Shown here in pieces: positions 9,911-21,442 of a DNA stretch of 64,000 nucleotides. Position 1 is the stretch's first letter; each line of letters begins with the position of its first letter. A model generated the notes under the pieces. It saw only the letters and a list, made by a program, of their open reading frames with translations. It was not told the DNA's origin and ran no database searches. Position numbers and translations under genes: made by a program. Source of the DNA: Immersiella caudata. Lineage: Eukaryota; Ascomycota; Sordariomycetes; Sordariales; Lasiosphaeriaceae. The stretch lies in contig JAULSU010000004.1 of assembly GCA_030512335.1 (NCBI GenBank), positions 3,472,001-3,536,000 on the forward strand. Reading direction: 5' to 3'.

Positions 9911-10454
9911 TGTTCGAAGGAGGGGAGGGCCTCAGAAGCCCAGCTGCAAACAGCACCGTGTGGGCCAGATAGTCGCCGGCGCAGTTCCAGCGGCAATGTT
10001 ACAAGGTTAGGGGGAAAACCCTGACTTGTGAAAAGGCACGACGGCTTGCTCGCTGTGTTTTTCTTCCCTCGCGGATCCAGCAATCGATTGTTGATGTGGG
10101 AAAGATCATCTCACAATCTGTCACCCTGGCGAAGGGTGCTTGCCTCCCCCTCCCCCCCCAAGGGGGGGCGGGAGGGGTAGGGGATCCCTGTAACGCTGAG
10201 GTACCTCTGAAGGAAGTCACAACCAGCCAGGACTGGTTCTTGGCCTGAGGCTCCGGACACCGCTGGATGCGCCTGTTCACTTATGAAGCTGTTTTTCCCC
10301 GGCGAAATTTAACTGTCCATGTCCTTCGCTCTTTTCCAAATAATATTTGCCCTGTCGCAAAGGGTTGCGAGGCTGGCGCGTCCACCATTCCAATTCCACT
10401 TTTCTCGCTGGAACAACACTTCCTTCCCGAACTTGCCCTTCTGCGGCCCCCAAG
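9911..10454. promoter_or_regulatory. Divergent intergenic region between the Zn2Cys6 and Hsp70-like genes
   Basis: The two genes point away from each other across about 540 bp, so both promoters should lie here. The most striking element is the C-run/G-run palindrome at 10145-10177. No clear TATA box was recognised. Confidence 0.5.
10145..10177. repeat. C-tract/G-tract near-palindrome
   Basis: Pyrimidine blocks (CCCCC T CCCCCCCC) are followed, after AA, by purine blocks (GGGGGGG C GGGAGGGG). The segment can fold as a hairpin, or as a G-quadruplex/i-motif on either strand. Confidence 0.7.
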
Positions 10455-13123
10455 ATGGCGGAGAGGCGCGAAAGAGCTCCGTCGTGTCGGCCTGCGCGAC
10501 GGCCCGCCGGCCCTCCCCCACTAAGTTCTTCAACAGCTTTAGCTCCGTAAGTTAATATTCTCGTTCTTTTCGATGCCCTCTTCCATCCCATCGCAGACCA
10601 ATCTCGCCCTGTGCCGCTTCGGCATCATCACATTAATACATTCCCAAAAAGCTGCTGTCTAGGAATTGATATTGGAAGCCATCGGTCACGAATATGTATC
10701 TGGGCCGACGGTTCTGAGATTGTTGTCGAGAATCGTTACAGCCATAGTCTCAGCACTACACACTATCCAGGGGATTTCCCCTCGGCCCTCTACGTGTTTG
10801 ACGACGCATCAAGCGGTGACGAATGTGTTTACCTTGAGGAGGGTGAATACGAGACTCGGCAGTCCATCTCCGCGAAATACGTGTTTTACGCCCTGGCCGA
10901 GATTTCTGATACGCTGCTCGAGCAGTACCCTCCTGTGTACCAGCTTAACGAGAAGAAACAGGATCCGGAGTTCAAGGCGAAGCTCCGGAGGGCCCTGGCC
11001 GTGCTCCTCTCCGCCCTTCGACGTCCCGCCATGGCTGTCTGCCGCGCTAGGAAGCTACGAATTACCAAGATTGGGCTCACTATCCCAGTGCAGTGGACAC
11101 TTGAGTTCGAGGAGATATACAGGGGGCTGGTGGCCGAGGTGTTTGAGATCCAACAGGAGATCATATACTTCTTCACCGAAACCGAGGCGTTGGCAAGATA
11201 TCTCTTCAAATACAAGGCAGCTCAGATGGACCCCGAGGGCAAGCATAACACGGTTTTATTCTTTGACTTTGGGGGACATAACATGGCATGTGTTCACCTG
11301 CTCAGAGAGCGAGGCCGTGGTTCAGAGGCTAACAGTGTTGCTCCTAGAACGGTTGCGCCTTTGGGGTCGCTCGTGATGAAGAAAATCCGGAGAGAAATGG
11401 CTTCTATCGTGTTGGGAAGAAGTTTGGTGAGGTTTCCCCTTTGGTTTCTATCTCGTCCTTCTCGACCTTTGTCGGAACATCTCTAATATCCCGCGAATGC
11501 AGGTGCTGGGGGTGGCTCGGAACAGTGGGAGCACCACGTCGACGAGTGGTTCATGCAAGCCTGGTACGGTATTAACGAGACCGTCGCTCCTCCGCAGCAT
11601 CGAGAAGACTTTCTGAGCCGCTTCCGGAAACAAAAGGGTAGGAAGACGGAGCTGCTCGAGGATATTATAGCAATCTACGCTCGACCAAACGACGGTGCTG
11701 CATGCCGAGTCACCATGACCAGTGAGGTCATTACATCCGCATGGAGAAAGGCTCTTGGTCGACCCCTTGAGACAGCCCGACGCGAGATCGCAAGACTTGT
11801 TGGCATGGTGGAGGGTGGGTGCGTCACATCGCCGCTCGTTGTTGTCTCAGGCGGCACAGCGCGTAACCCAGCGGTCAAGTCACAGATGAAGACACTTTGC
11901 AAACAGAGCGGCATCCCTGTTGTCTTCACTGCTGACTTTGCTGACAGTATTGCTTACGAGTGAGCATCTTTCAATTCCTCCTCCTCCTCCATCTTTGTCC
12001 TCCCCAAATGGTGCTTCTTTGGTCTTTATTTTGCTCAATTTTTTTTCCTTTCCCACCCGATGTTACAAGGACCAAGTTTTAACAGGGTGCTTTTTTTTTT
12101 CCCACAGTTCTGCCAAGGTAGCGCTAGCCGCTTCGTATGTCGTCAGCGAAACTCTTACCCTCGAGCAGTTCTTCGCTCGCGGTGCCGCCATAGGAATCCA
12201 GATGAAGCAATCTCCAATCCAAGGGAAGCCCAATGTGGGCCCCCGTCTATGGGATAATTCAGGAGCGTTGCTTCTTGATCTTGTAAGTATTCCACTGTGA
12301 CCCTTCTCCAGAAACCCCGAACCTAACTACACATTGACTCATGCGCTAATGACCTTGCCACCAGCGCCGTCAACCTAAGGTTGATCTCGCCGTGAGATAT
12401 TACGACGAGTTCAAGCTAATCTGCGACCCCTTTTTTGATCGCCTCCCACGCAGGCAACAAGCTCGCGTGTCCTCAAAGCTAAGCTATGATCTCGTCTATC
12501 TCGGCAGGCGGAAGCAAGGCACTTGGACCTTCCAGCTGTCACTCGAAGGCTCGGGTGATAGGATGGATTTGGTGCTTCAGCAATCTTACCAGAGAAGGCG
12601 AGAGCTTCCATCACAGGCCAAGAGGACGCTGCGCCTACCTCTGTACTTTGATGGGAACAGCAGCACGATCCACGTGGGTTACAGGAGCAAAGCTATTGAC
12701 GAGCTGGACCTCGGCCTCCCGCTTCAGCCAAACGACTTGGGAGAGGTAGACATAGATGTGTCGTCCGAGAAGTCAGATCAGGATTCAGATGTCGAGTCGG
12801 TAATGGAATCTGCACCAGGAACTGCATCACGAATCACTGAAGCGGGTACCGCCGCGACTGGCTCGGGCATTGGCGAGGATGAGATGTTCACGAGCTCAAT
12901 GTTCCCGGTAGCAGACTCCTGGGCATTTCAGGGCGGTGAGCAGTCAGACCCAAACACTGAAATTCACGTTCACCAAGTCGAGGTCAGCCCAATTTTCGAT
13001 GGACTGCCCGCGCCACGCAAGATAAGAAGCAGCGGTGGGAAAGCATCAACCCCTTCCAGCCGCCGCGTGGGGCCCTACGAGCAAGCATGGGCACGAAGGG
13101 CTCAAAACGGGTTTCTCTCGTAA
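10455..13123 (+). CDS. Hsp70-like (Hsp12A-type) ATPase-domain protein
   Basis: Proposed exons are 10455-10546, 10652-11285, 11348-11426, 11503-11959, 12108-12282 and 12365-13123 (731 residues). The nucleotide-binding fold of the actin/Hsp70 superfamily is recognisable: phosphate-1 loop CLGIDIGSHRSRICIW, phosphate-2 FFDFGGHNM followed by NGC, and the adenosine motif LVVVSGGTARNP. The segment FGAGGGSEQWEHHVDEW is typical of these fungal proteins. The C-terminal part is not a canonical Hsp70 substrate-binding domain and ends in an acidic, Ser-rich tail. Such proteins are multi-copy in filamentous fungi, with unknown clients. Intron 2 (11286-11347) must begin with GCATGT to keep the frame, a GC-AG intron. 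The first exon is the least certain; its start was chosen because the 10547-10651 intron restores phase. Confidence 0.8.
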
Positions 13124-16100
13124 ATAGACCCCTATCTAGTCGATAATGTGATGGATTGCAATGATGATCTTTGCGCTCGCCCGCCAACAACCGTCGAGAG
13201 TGAGACATCGGTACCTGGTGGCAAGGTACTGCGCGGTGTTCTGTCAAGCCCGCCGCACTGGCCTCTTGGTTGAGGCTTCAAGGTGTAGTAACACAGAAGT
13301 GATCTGTCAAGGTTCCATGCAGCCACATTTCGAGCGGGTCTCCGCCGAGCGAATCGTCACTTGGATGCTGGGCGCAGCTGAGGAAGGACAATTCCTTGGC
13401 TCCAGTCGTTAGGCCTGGTCGATATCTGCCCTGCGGGGCAGTCGCTCAACCCCCTGCGATACGAGACAGGCTAGCTTTATTTGCCCTCCGCAACAGCACT
13501 TACTCACCGCATTCCTGCTTTGGCTGACGAGGCTCTGAGAACTCGCGATCGAACCAGCACTGCTGCCGGACATTCTCCAACATGTGCCTAATTAAGTCCA
13601 GTGATAGAAATGCAGCTGGTGATCACCTCCCAGCGGCAGTTGCCCTGCAGCAAGTTCGGAAGCACCTTGATCGTCCGCTCTCGAGGAACTTCAGCATTTG
13701 GGGCCGACACGGTCCCCATGACTAGGGCGTCACCACCGTCGGGCGGCCGAGGAAACGGAAGTGTTGTGGGGAGAGCTGCGGCTCATCCCGGTCCGACTCC
13801 GGCTCTGCAGCAGCTTAGCTACCCCAACAAGGGCGGGGAGGGGGTCACGATAGCATGTCAGGTGGGGAGCGCAATAGGCGATGGCGAGTTGCGTCCACAG
13901 CAGGTGGAGTTCCAGCAACCAGAATTCAACAAACTCGAGGCCAATCATTGAGTCCAGGTTGTGGAACCCTGCAAGTAAATAAAAGCAAATTCGATCTAAA
14001 TTTGCGTTTGAATTTGCGATATTTGACTCCAATTCGCCACAAATCGGAACTGGGCTTTACTTTTGGCAAACAAACCTGCAAATCCGATAACTAATCATCG
14101 GAAAAACACATGCCTCCGGTCCGAGCAAGTTGCTCAAGTGCTGGGAATTAGAGGGTGCGACCGTCCTGGCTTCTGATGTTTCCCAGTTTCCCTAATTTAC
14201 CAAGTAAAACCTGATAACAGCGTGTGTAGTAAACAAGGGATACATTTAAGGGAACGACTTAATTAACGAACGCAATCGGGGAATGCATGTCACACGGATA
14301 TCCACGTGACCACCATCCGTGGATGCCTTAGGCTGTGGACCGTCGGCTCCCCGGCATTCCACGGAGTTTCATGCCAAGACCCTAGCGCGTGCCAGACCAG
14401 CCATCCACAGGATTCGCCGCCGTGGCCTTGGTCACCACCAACCAAAGCAGCAACTCCTTGTGAATGGAGGAAGTTGTTCACCAAACCAAAGACGTGGCAC
14501 CTCCGGCCCTTTGGGCCTCCAGTTTTAGATAGAGCCTTTCCTCCTTGAAGGGGCTCCTCTGTTTTCCTCGGCAAGGACCTGCGAGGCCATAGACAATTAT
14601 TGTTGAATAGAACTGAGTTAGTGCCCACAGTGCCATTTCGAGGCTCCACGCCTGCACCGTGTCACAACGCAATTGAGGAACACAATCTGTGTGGAGTAAA
14701 TCCACATGAATAGGTGTACTGATTCACTTGGGACAGAACCTCGCGCTTGATACTTATGTATAAATGTGACAACCCGCAGGCCACCCTGAGCAAAGGTGAG
14801 CAAGTCTGAGCAAACACTGAGCCGACCCTGAGTCGGGGTGAGCAGTGTCACGTGAGCGAGTCACAAAAAGTGAAATTCTGTATCACAGCATGCTAGGAAT
14901 CAATTAGCTATTCATCCCATTTTACGTGTTGATCCAACGGGCTAGCTCTGTTGGGAACGGGTAATCCCTACTCGGAGACAGCTACGATACACGCTTACCA
15001 GTTACGGCTGAGCACTTTGCAGTGCCACCTGCACTGGGGCGAGGCGGATTCACGCCCGCCAGCCGTCATGGGCATCGCATCAAGTCAAATCTTTACGGGC
15101 CACTTGAACCTGACTTGCGCCCCATCCAAGGAAGGCAGAATTGACACGACTAGGCTGAAAGACCCTTCTGTGAGTCCTTCCTCCCCGTGGCCGAGCAGGG
15201 AAATTTAGTGGAGTCAAGCGGCCCAAAGCCGCCCGCTGCCCCAAAGGCTGGGCCCTGGGTTGTTGACCACCCACTTGCACCGGAGTCGTGGTTGGGTTCG
15301 AGGTCACTCCCGCAGGCGGACTTGGTTTCGATTCCCTCGGGGGAAGCGCCTGTGTACGAGGCAAGCCGCCCGTGGCCAGCCCGGTCGGCGACGAGGGCAT
15401 GGAGGTGCGGCGGAGGAGGGAAAGCTCCCGCGCGCACATTTCTCATTGGAGGTCTGCTGAGCCTGGCGTCCCGCCCCTGTTCACCCGCGGCCAAGTTCGA
15501 CAGGCCTTCTGGACAGCCGCCGCGGGCGGACCGATAGCTTGTGTCGGTATCGAGGATTTTGTGGAAGGAGGACAGCATGGGGCAAAGGGGGCTTCAACCC
15601 CGCATCGGGGTGCCTCACCCCTTCTCTCGTGCTCACCGATAAAGTCGCGCTGCGGCACGGACCGAGAGGACTTGAAGCCGGCTCTGGCGATTACCGCATG
15701 GCGGGTGCTGGCGTCGTAGCATCGCGGCCCAGCAGTTAGCTTTGGCCGTCACGTTACGCGATTAACAAGCGGAATGAGCATGCGGCGTCGATCACCGAGG
15801 CGGTGCCGTGGATGGAGGATCTGTGTCAATGCGCCCGGCATGGTAGGGGATGGAGGCGGAGGGTGGCGCGGGGCAAGGCAGCGATTGACTGTTGAATTAG
15901 GTGGTCAATCCGAGCCTGCCATGACAGAGCCGATGACTTTGATCGCGTGTGATGGCGTTTGGAATTTTTGGGAGGGGTTGATTCCAAGAGAAATGGTGAG
16001 CAAAAAAAAAGTCCCACCACACCGCCTTCGCACATCGCGCTTGTGATTACCTCAGACACAGGACGCAGCAACCGGCAACTCGGAAAGCAAGACAACCCAA

Positions 16101-16456
16101 CCTTCACCTTTCCCCGCCCGCGCCAGGGATTTAACATCTATCGGAACAAAAACTGGTATGCCTGAACGCGATTGAGGTCCAGTCGGATCGCATCTTTGGT
16201 GGCGCTGCTGGGTGGAGCGGGTGCTGCCGGGCGCTCCCTCATGCTGCAGTTCCGTTTGTTCGCCTTGCACGACCCCCGAGCCCACCACTGAGATAGTAAC
16301 GTTGGGCACACTTCTTGGTCGACACACTTGCGACGAACCTGCCCGAGCCCGCCCGTGGGCCCGCCGCGCGGCAACGACAACGACGATGCCTCTCGCTCCG
16401 GGGACCGACTGGCCTTGTCGGCCCGGCCCTCCTGCTCTTCGGCGCCGGATTCGGCT
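13124..16456. other. Gene-poor accessory stretch
   Basis: About 3.3 kb without a supportable gene. Overlapping frames at 15150-15720 are GC-rich and open on both strands but match nothing I know. A TGAG-rich segment is listed separately. Short ATTTGCG-like repeats lie at about 13986-14020. Confidence 0.45.
14766..14852. repeat. TGAG-rich segment bounded by GTGACA...TGTCAC
   Basis: Six copies of CTGAG or GTGAG occur within about 65 bp. The segment is flanked by an inverted GTGACA/TGTCAC pair. A segment of similar make-up lies at 4489-4575 beside the transposase relic. It could be a terminal or sub-terminal part of a small element. Confidence 0.35.
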
Positions 16457-16836
16457 TCAGCAGCTGGTGAACCAGTCAATCCAGGCCCGCGCGACCGCCT
16501 TGTTCTTCGAATTGAAGTTGATGGCGTTCTTGTATTCGCTTCCGATGACCGAGTAGAACTTACTGTTTGTCTGATGCGGAAATGGCCAGTTCTGGATATC
16601 CTCCTTACTCGTTGCGACCTGCTGCATCTGCACGATCGACCACGACCCGAGCACCATCATGACAATTTCGCCGGTCCCGAGTAGCCCCTTGGACTGCTCC
16701 CAGTTCGTGGTGGCCTTGTCCTGCTCGGTGAGGCCGCCCTTGACCGCGTCGAAGAGCAGCGATTCGAGGATGTAGTGCTCCTTGCCAGCCGCCTACGGCG
16801 CGTCGTCTTCGGCAAGCTTCGTCGCCGCGTCCGGGT
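16457..16836 (-). pseudogene. Fragment of a bacterial-type sugar ABC transporter solute-binding protein
   Basis: On the minus strand one frame of about 126 codons runs from DPDAATKLAEDDAP through a TAG (16793-16795) into AAGKEHYILESLLFDAVKGG, LTEQDKATTNWEQSKGLLG, TGEIVMMVLGSWSIVQMQQ, EDIQNWPFPHQ, FYSVIGSEYKNAINFNSKNK and AVARAWIDWFTSC before a stop. This reads as the C-terminal lobe of family-1 (CUT1) extracellular sugar-binding lipoproteins of Gram-positive bacteria. These deliver sugars to ABC permeases that fungi do not have. The TAG falls where the family usually has Trp (APW), as if TGG became TAG. The start, N-lobe and C-terminus are missing, and a 21-base poly-C run abuts the upstream end. 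Codon use is GC-rich. An old transfer or a chimeric sequence are both possible. The family call is from motif memory. Confidence 0.6.
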
Positions 16837-16857
16837 CCCCCCCCCCCCCCCCCCCCC
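16837..16857. repeat. Poly-C run of 21 bases
   Basis: An uninterrupted cytosine homopolymer directly adjoins the upstream (right) end of the solute-binding-protein fragment. It could be a junction scar, a replication-slippage tract or an assembly artefact. Confidence 0.9.
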
Positions 16858-17326
16858 GTTGTTGAATGCAAGAGAGTCGCGGCATGCCGCGTCGCCCTTA
16901 CTGCGCTCGATGCCTTTTACCGAGCTGGCCTCCCACCCCGTCTTCACTTGACAGCCTCGAACATGGAAGGGCCACCGAACCGAAAAGGAAGTGGGTATTC
17001 GTGGCATCCTGCCGCCTTGGACAAGGTTGCGGCAGTGCGCGCCTCTTCATCGCCGAATCGTAATGGATACAGGTCGCCACCCATATATCTAGTAAAGTCG
17101 TCAGTGCTTGCGGATCGTAAGACCGGCCTTTTCGATAACCATCAGAGATCGTCCCTATGCCTCATCGTGGCGTCCTAGGGGTCGCTGGGCCAGGCGGCGG
17201 TTCGGGTGCAGCCTGTCGGCATGCCGATGCGCCTGACCGCCCGACAGCTGGGACTGGTGCTGTCGAGGAGCTTGGCGACACGTGGGCTTGCGGCGGTCGC
17301 GAGCGGGTAGGCTACGTTGCCCGTGA

Positions 17327-17390
17327 TAGTAAGCACATCTTGCGCGCCGTCGACGGCGTGACGCTCGACATTGACGACGGCGAGTACTAG
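17327..17390 (+). pseudogene. Possible N-terminal scrap of an ABC transporter ATPase
   Basis: The end of a short frame reads SKHILRAVDGVTLDIDDGEY and then stops. The wording is that of the first beta strands of oligopeptide-type ABC ATPases, just before Walker A (usually RAVDGVSLDI..GE.LGLVGESGCGKS). Walker A itself is not found after the stop. On its own this is weak, but it lies within about 500 bp of the solute-binding-protein fragment. An LSGGQ string occurs on the opposite strand at about 17230-17250, in an orientation that cannot belong to the same gene. Confidence 0.25.
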
Positions 17391-19630
17391 GGCCAGACGA
17401 ACAGAGTTGTTCCACAACCTAACAAATGGAACTACGTAGAAGAATTACTATTTGACCGAGAAGTTGTCAGTGATTTCTGGGTGGTGCAGAAGGTGCGCGC
17501 GGCCATCTCCGCCATGTGTGGAGGTTCGCCGAGCTTCGTAGAATTTCTTCGGGACCAAAACATGGCACAAAGGCAGGGCGGTGCGGAATGGCGGTCATTT
17601 GCGCAAAAATGGAGAGCGGTGGAACAGTCTCGTAGTCACCACAGTGATGCCAGCCGGAGGTGTCGCACCTTGACACTGGCTGAGGGTATGACATCGAATC
17701 GGGTAAACCCTCGGACAAAAGTGCAACAGTCGGACGTGTATCCTCAACTCTTCCCCTCCGATAACATACTCTATTGCGCGTAAAAACTCAGCGGCGTGCT
17801 CTCTGCACCGCTGGTCGAGAAATATGCTTCCAAGAGTCGGATTTTGGGGGCTGTTGCTTTGTGCGAGCAAAAAAGCTCTTGGATGCTAAGACGCTCGACA
17901 TGGCGGCTTACACCGAAGGAGGGAAACTAGCTATCGTTACGCTTCATGTTGTCTCGCCTTCGCGTCGAGCCGCATTCTTGGATCGCCTGAGACAAATCCC
18001 CCTTTTTGAGATAAGACAATTGTTCGCGGTTTTAGCCCCAATCCAGCCACGCAAATCCTTCACCATATACATCGACGAAAACATCACCGACCATCAAGTG
18101 AATAATTAGTGGTAACGGACCTCAATCCAGGCAACTTTCTAATATCCTTCCAGGCTTCTGAATCCGCTCACGTACTACCTTCATAACCAAACCGAAGGCC
18201 CCTTCTAGCAATAAAGTTAGTAATGGGACCGAAGGGAAAAAAGACAGGAGGGATGGGGCGATGGGGTGGTGATGCTTCACTGTTGCATGAGGAGGCGACG
18301 GGGAGTTAGGGCTCTTGTAAGTATGATGGTCATTAAGATGCCGAGAAAGTAGGCTGACCAACGTTTCGACCGCACTTATGACAGAACCAGCAGCTCTGCT
18401 CGTCAGCCTGTCACCCCGCCGCGATAAGGATGATAACCGGCACGGAGCTCCCCAAGCAGAAATGCAATGCGGGCATGGGGGTATGTGCGACTCTTCCCTT
18501 TCTGTGACGTGCTGAAGCGTAACGCTCTATTCGGCGAGCTGACAAGGGAGTTACCAAAGAACAGGGAGACCCCAGCTGCACAGTAGTGGAGATCTCTCGG
18601 GTTTCGGGACCGCCTCCCTTACACGCAGCTAAGCAGCTCGATGTGGGATAAACCTTGAAGCAAAGATGTATTGAACGACACCCTCGACCGCTTCAGTAAA
18701 GATGTGGATGGAAGAGTGTTTAGGAGCGGCAAACCCGCTGAGGATGACGAAGTGACTGTCGCCGATGCTTGGAGCAACTCGCCAACCCGGAACCGCTTAA
18801 AGCCATGGATTGTAAGAATCTCCGAACTGCTTACAGTCTTAAAAATTTCTAGTACGGCCGCTTTAAAGGAGGAGGTGTATAAAACGAATCTGAATCGGGT
18901 TTAACGCAGTGTTTATCACACCCACGGGGATGGTGGTCGATTTACACTACGGTATGCTTATGATGATGAACACTCTTTCTCTATCCTTTTTTGTTAACTA
19001 GAAGTTTAGATCCAAAGCATCACATCAATACTATCTCAGGGATAGGCAAAAACGGTTGCCAAAGCTGTGGTTGTTCTGCCCTCTAACTGAGAAAAACAAA
19101 GAGGTCCCCTTTCAACACTACGATGGTGACGACACGTTGCGAAGAAGTTTCCGTGAACTGGAGTTTGCCGAGTTCCTCATTACAAGACGAAAGCCAGGCT
19201 GTCGTTTTTCCGCCTACAGCTTTTCATGCCACTCTAGCCATACAAGGCGCCCTCGGCCGTGCTAAGACTTCACGGCGCCATATCATATCCCGGCCTGTTC
19301 CGATCTCGTTCGGTGGCTTGCCAAAGACCATGACCTCGAGAAGCATCGTTGTGAGCCTATCAGAAACGCATCCAACCATACCGCACAAAATATACGAACA
19401 ACTAATTCGCTCACTCTGCGGCAACCCCGCCTTCAAGCAACCGCCGGCAGACTAGGCGACAGATTACTGCAGACGACTATCGACAACCGATAAGACCCTT
19501 CCCACTCAAGTCTTTCAAGCATCACTTGACCAGATGCACACAATTTGCCAGGGCCTCTGGCCACAGGTTCCAAGCTGCGACGAGAGGTAATTACATCCGT
19601 CAGTATACCCTACTTGCCACTTTCCCGAGC
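17391..19630. other. Gene-poor stretch
   Basis: About 2.2 kb with no convincing gene. Frames at 17774-18109 and 18671-18904 on the plus strand are short and unrecognised. Confidence 0.4.
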
Positions 19631-21442
19631 TTACACGTCATCGGCTGCCCTCCTCTCAACCCTCGCATCACCCATCACATCCAAAATCTCGCGGTCTCTA
19701 TACACCCACACTGACCTCGCATCAGGCACCTTCTCCCCCCTCGCCTCAGCCTTGAACTCGGCATCAAACAAGGGATACGACGAGATTTCCGGCAACAACC
19801 TCCGCATCCAAATCGCCCACGCCAGCACCACCCACGCAAACAAGATGGCCGCGCCTTGAAACCCAATAAACGTCGCCACCAGTGCCCGGTTGAACTTGAT
19901 CTTGGTGTACGGCTGCACCAGCGACGCCGTCGTGTAGTACTCGGAGGGCAGGCCCACTGCCAGCTCACTTCCGTCCGATTCCGTATTGGTATTGCCGCTG
20001 CCGTGGTTATTGTCGTTGAAGAGCCAGACGGGGAAGGCGAGAATGCTGCGGAAGTTGCGGCGCAGTATGGCGCTTGCAAACGAGTGCGAAAGCTGGAACT
20101 CGGACGACCAAAAGGTTTCGATGATGGACGAGGGCGCGGGGATGTTGGCAGCAGAGTAGTCGAGGAGCCACGAGATGACGGTGTTGTAGGCAGCGACATC
20201 GAAAGCTGTAAAGGGGAGCGGGGAAGGGGGGCCGACGTCGGCCGTGGAGATGATGGTGTAGTTGGCTTTCGCGGAGAGAAGGTTGCCGTACCTGCGGGAG
20301 AAGCTGAAACGAGTCGTGATGTTGGGGATTGGGTCGATGGTGTTTTGGCAGACGCCATTAGGGATGCCGCCTTTGCAGAGAAAAATGCCGGCGTCGAGCG
20401 TGGCGGGACCCGACTGCGAGAGGCAAAGCTTGACGGCGATCCTGGTCCGGTTAGAGCCAAAGAGGCGGCATTCAGTGGCATCTTCAAAGCGCTTGCCCGC
20501 AGCAACTGGAGAGAACTCGGCGTGGATCATGGATACGTTTTCCATGAGGACCAGAGGGTGGTCGGGGTATCCAGTCGGGATCCAGGGCGTGGCAAGGACG
20601 GTACCCCCTGACAAGAGATAGGCCGCACAGTCGTCTGCCTTTTCTTGGTGACTTCCTGGCTCGCAGTACAGCGGTTGGGCGGGTATTGAGTAAAAGGGGT
20701 TGACGACGAGGTCCTGGACGACGCCGTAGTACGAGTACGGCAGAGTGTTGAACTTGTACGATGGGGCGAGGTCTCGCAGTTCTTGCATGAAGGGGTCGAC
20801 GAAAGATGCGTCAAAGGGGCCCATGCCAGCGGAGGCGGCATAGGTGTGTCCGGTGTCATATACGACAACTAGCTCGGTATGGACTGGATTCGGGCGGTAT
20901 TAGTCCATGTCGGGGGGTCAAGGCTGCTGTCATGAGGGGCAAGCAAGGTAGAACCTACAGAATAAAACGACGCCTGAAATTCCCACCAGTGCCACGAGGA
21001 GGATTCTTAGGACCCCCCAGAATCGCGGTCCCCATCCGGAAGCGCGATGGAAGACGAGAAGCAGCGTGCCAGATACCGATGTCGTAGGCGAGAGGGCGAG
21101 TTGTCTGAGGTACGGAGCGCCGCCGTCAGAGCTGCTGCGAAGAAATCCCCACTGGAGGTAGGAAAAACTCTGGGACACGGTAATACCGACCAGAGCGGTC
21201 AGAACACCCTGAATGGCTCTGACGATGGTGATGGTGGTGCTGACGTCGTGCTTGAGATAGCTCGGCAGGGCGCCTCTCTCCTGCGACACGGTTTCCGAGC
21301 GGTCTGTCATCAGAATGATGGCTATCATCGTCAGCAACAGACAAGTTGCGAGGATGATTTTGAACAGCAAGCTGGCCATCCGACTGACCCCACGCCGCCC
21401 CGGGCGATGCCCAGTGGCCATCTCGTTCGGCGGCTGACCCAT
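19631..21442 (-). CDS. Multi-pass membrane protein with a large extracellular domain, uncharacterised
   Basis: Two exons, 21442-20959 and 20883-19631, join in frame (T|TC gives Phe) across a 75-nt intron; the product is 578 residues. Membrane segments can be seen at SLLFKIILATCLLLTMIAII, IQGVLTALVGITVSQSF, FWGVLRILLVALVGISGVV and, near the C-terminus, FQGAAILFAWVVLAWAIW. About 370 residues between the third and fourth segments are Cys-containing with several N-glycosylation sequons, so probably lumenal or extracellular. The arrangement is that of a fungal family related in style to DUF3176 membrane proteins, but I cannot name it. The start was chosen as the first in-frame ATG; the frame is open farther upstream without an ATG. 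No lesion is visible. Confidence 0.75.

Noticed and set aside
15187..15345. A-box-like TGGCCGAGCAGG and B-box-like GGTTTCGATTCC suggesting a tRNA or tRNA-derived SINE
   Set aside because: The boxes are about 130 bp apart, no cloverleaf can be drawn, and no poly-A or target duplication is seen.
15150..15720. Several long overlapping GC-rich frames on both strands
   Set aside because: No domain, start context or splice logic; high GC alone keeps frames open.
17229..17250. LSGGQ string on the minus strand as an ABC signature
   Set aside because: The following residues do not continue the family pattern in any frame, and the orientation conflicts with the plus-strand VDGV segment.
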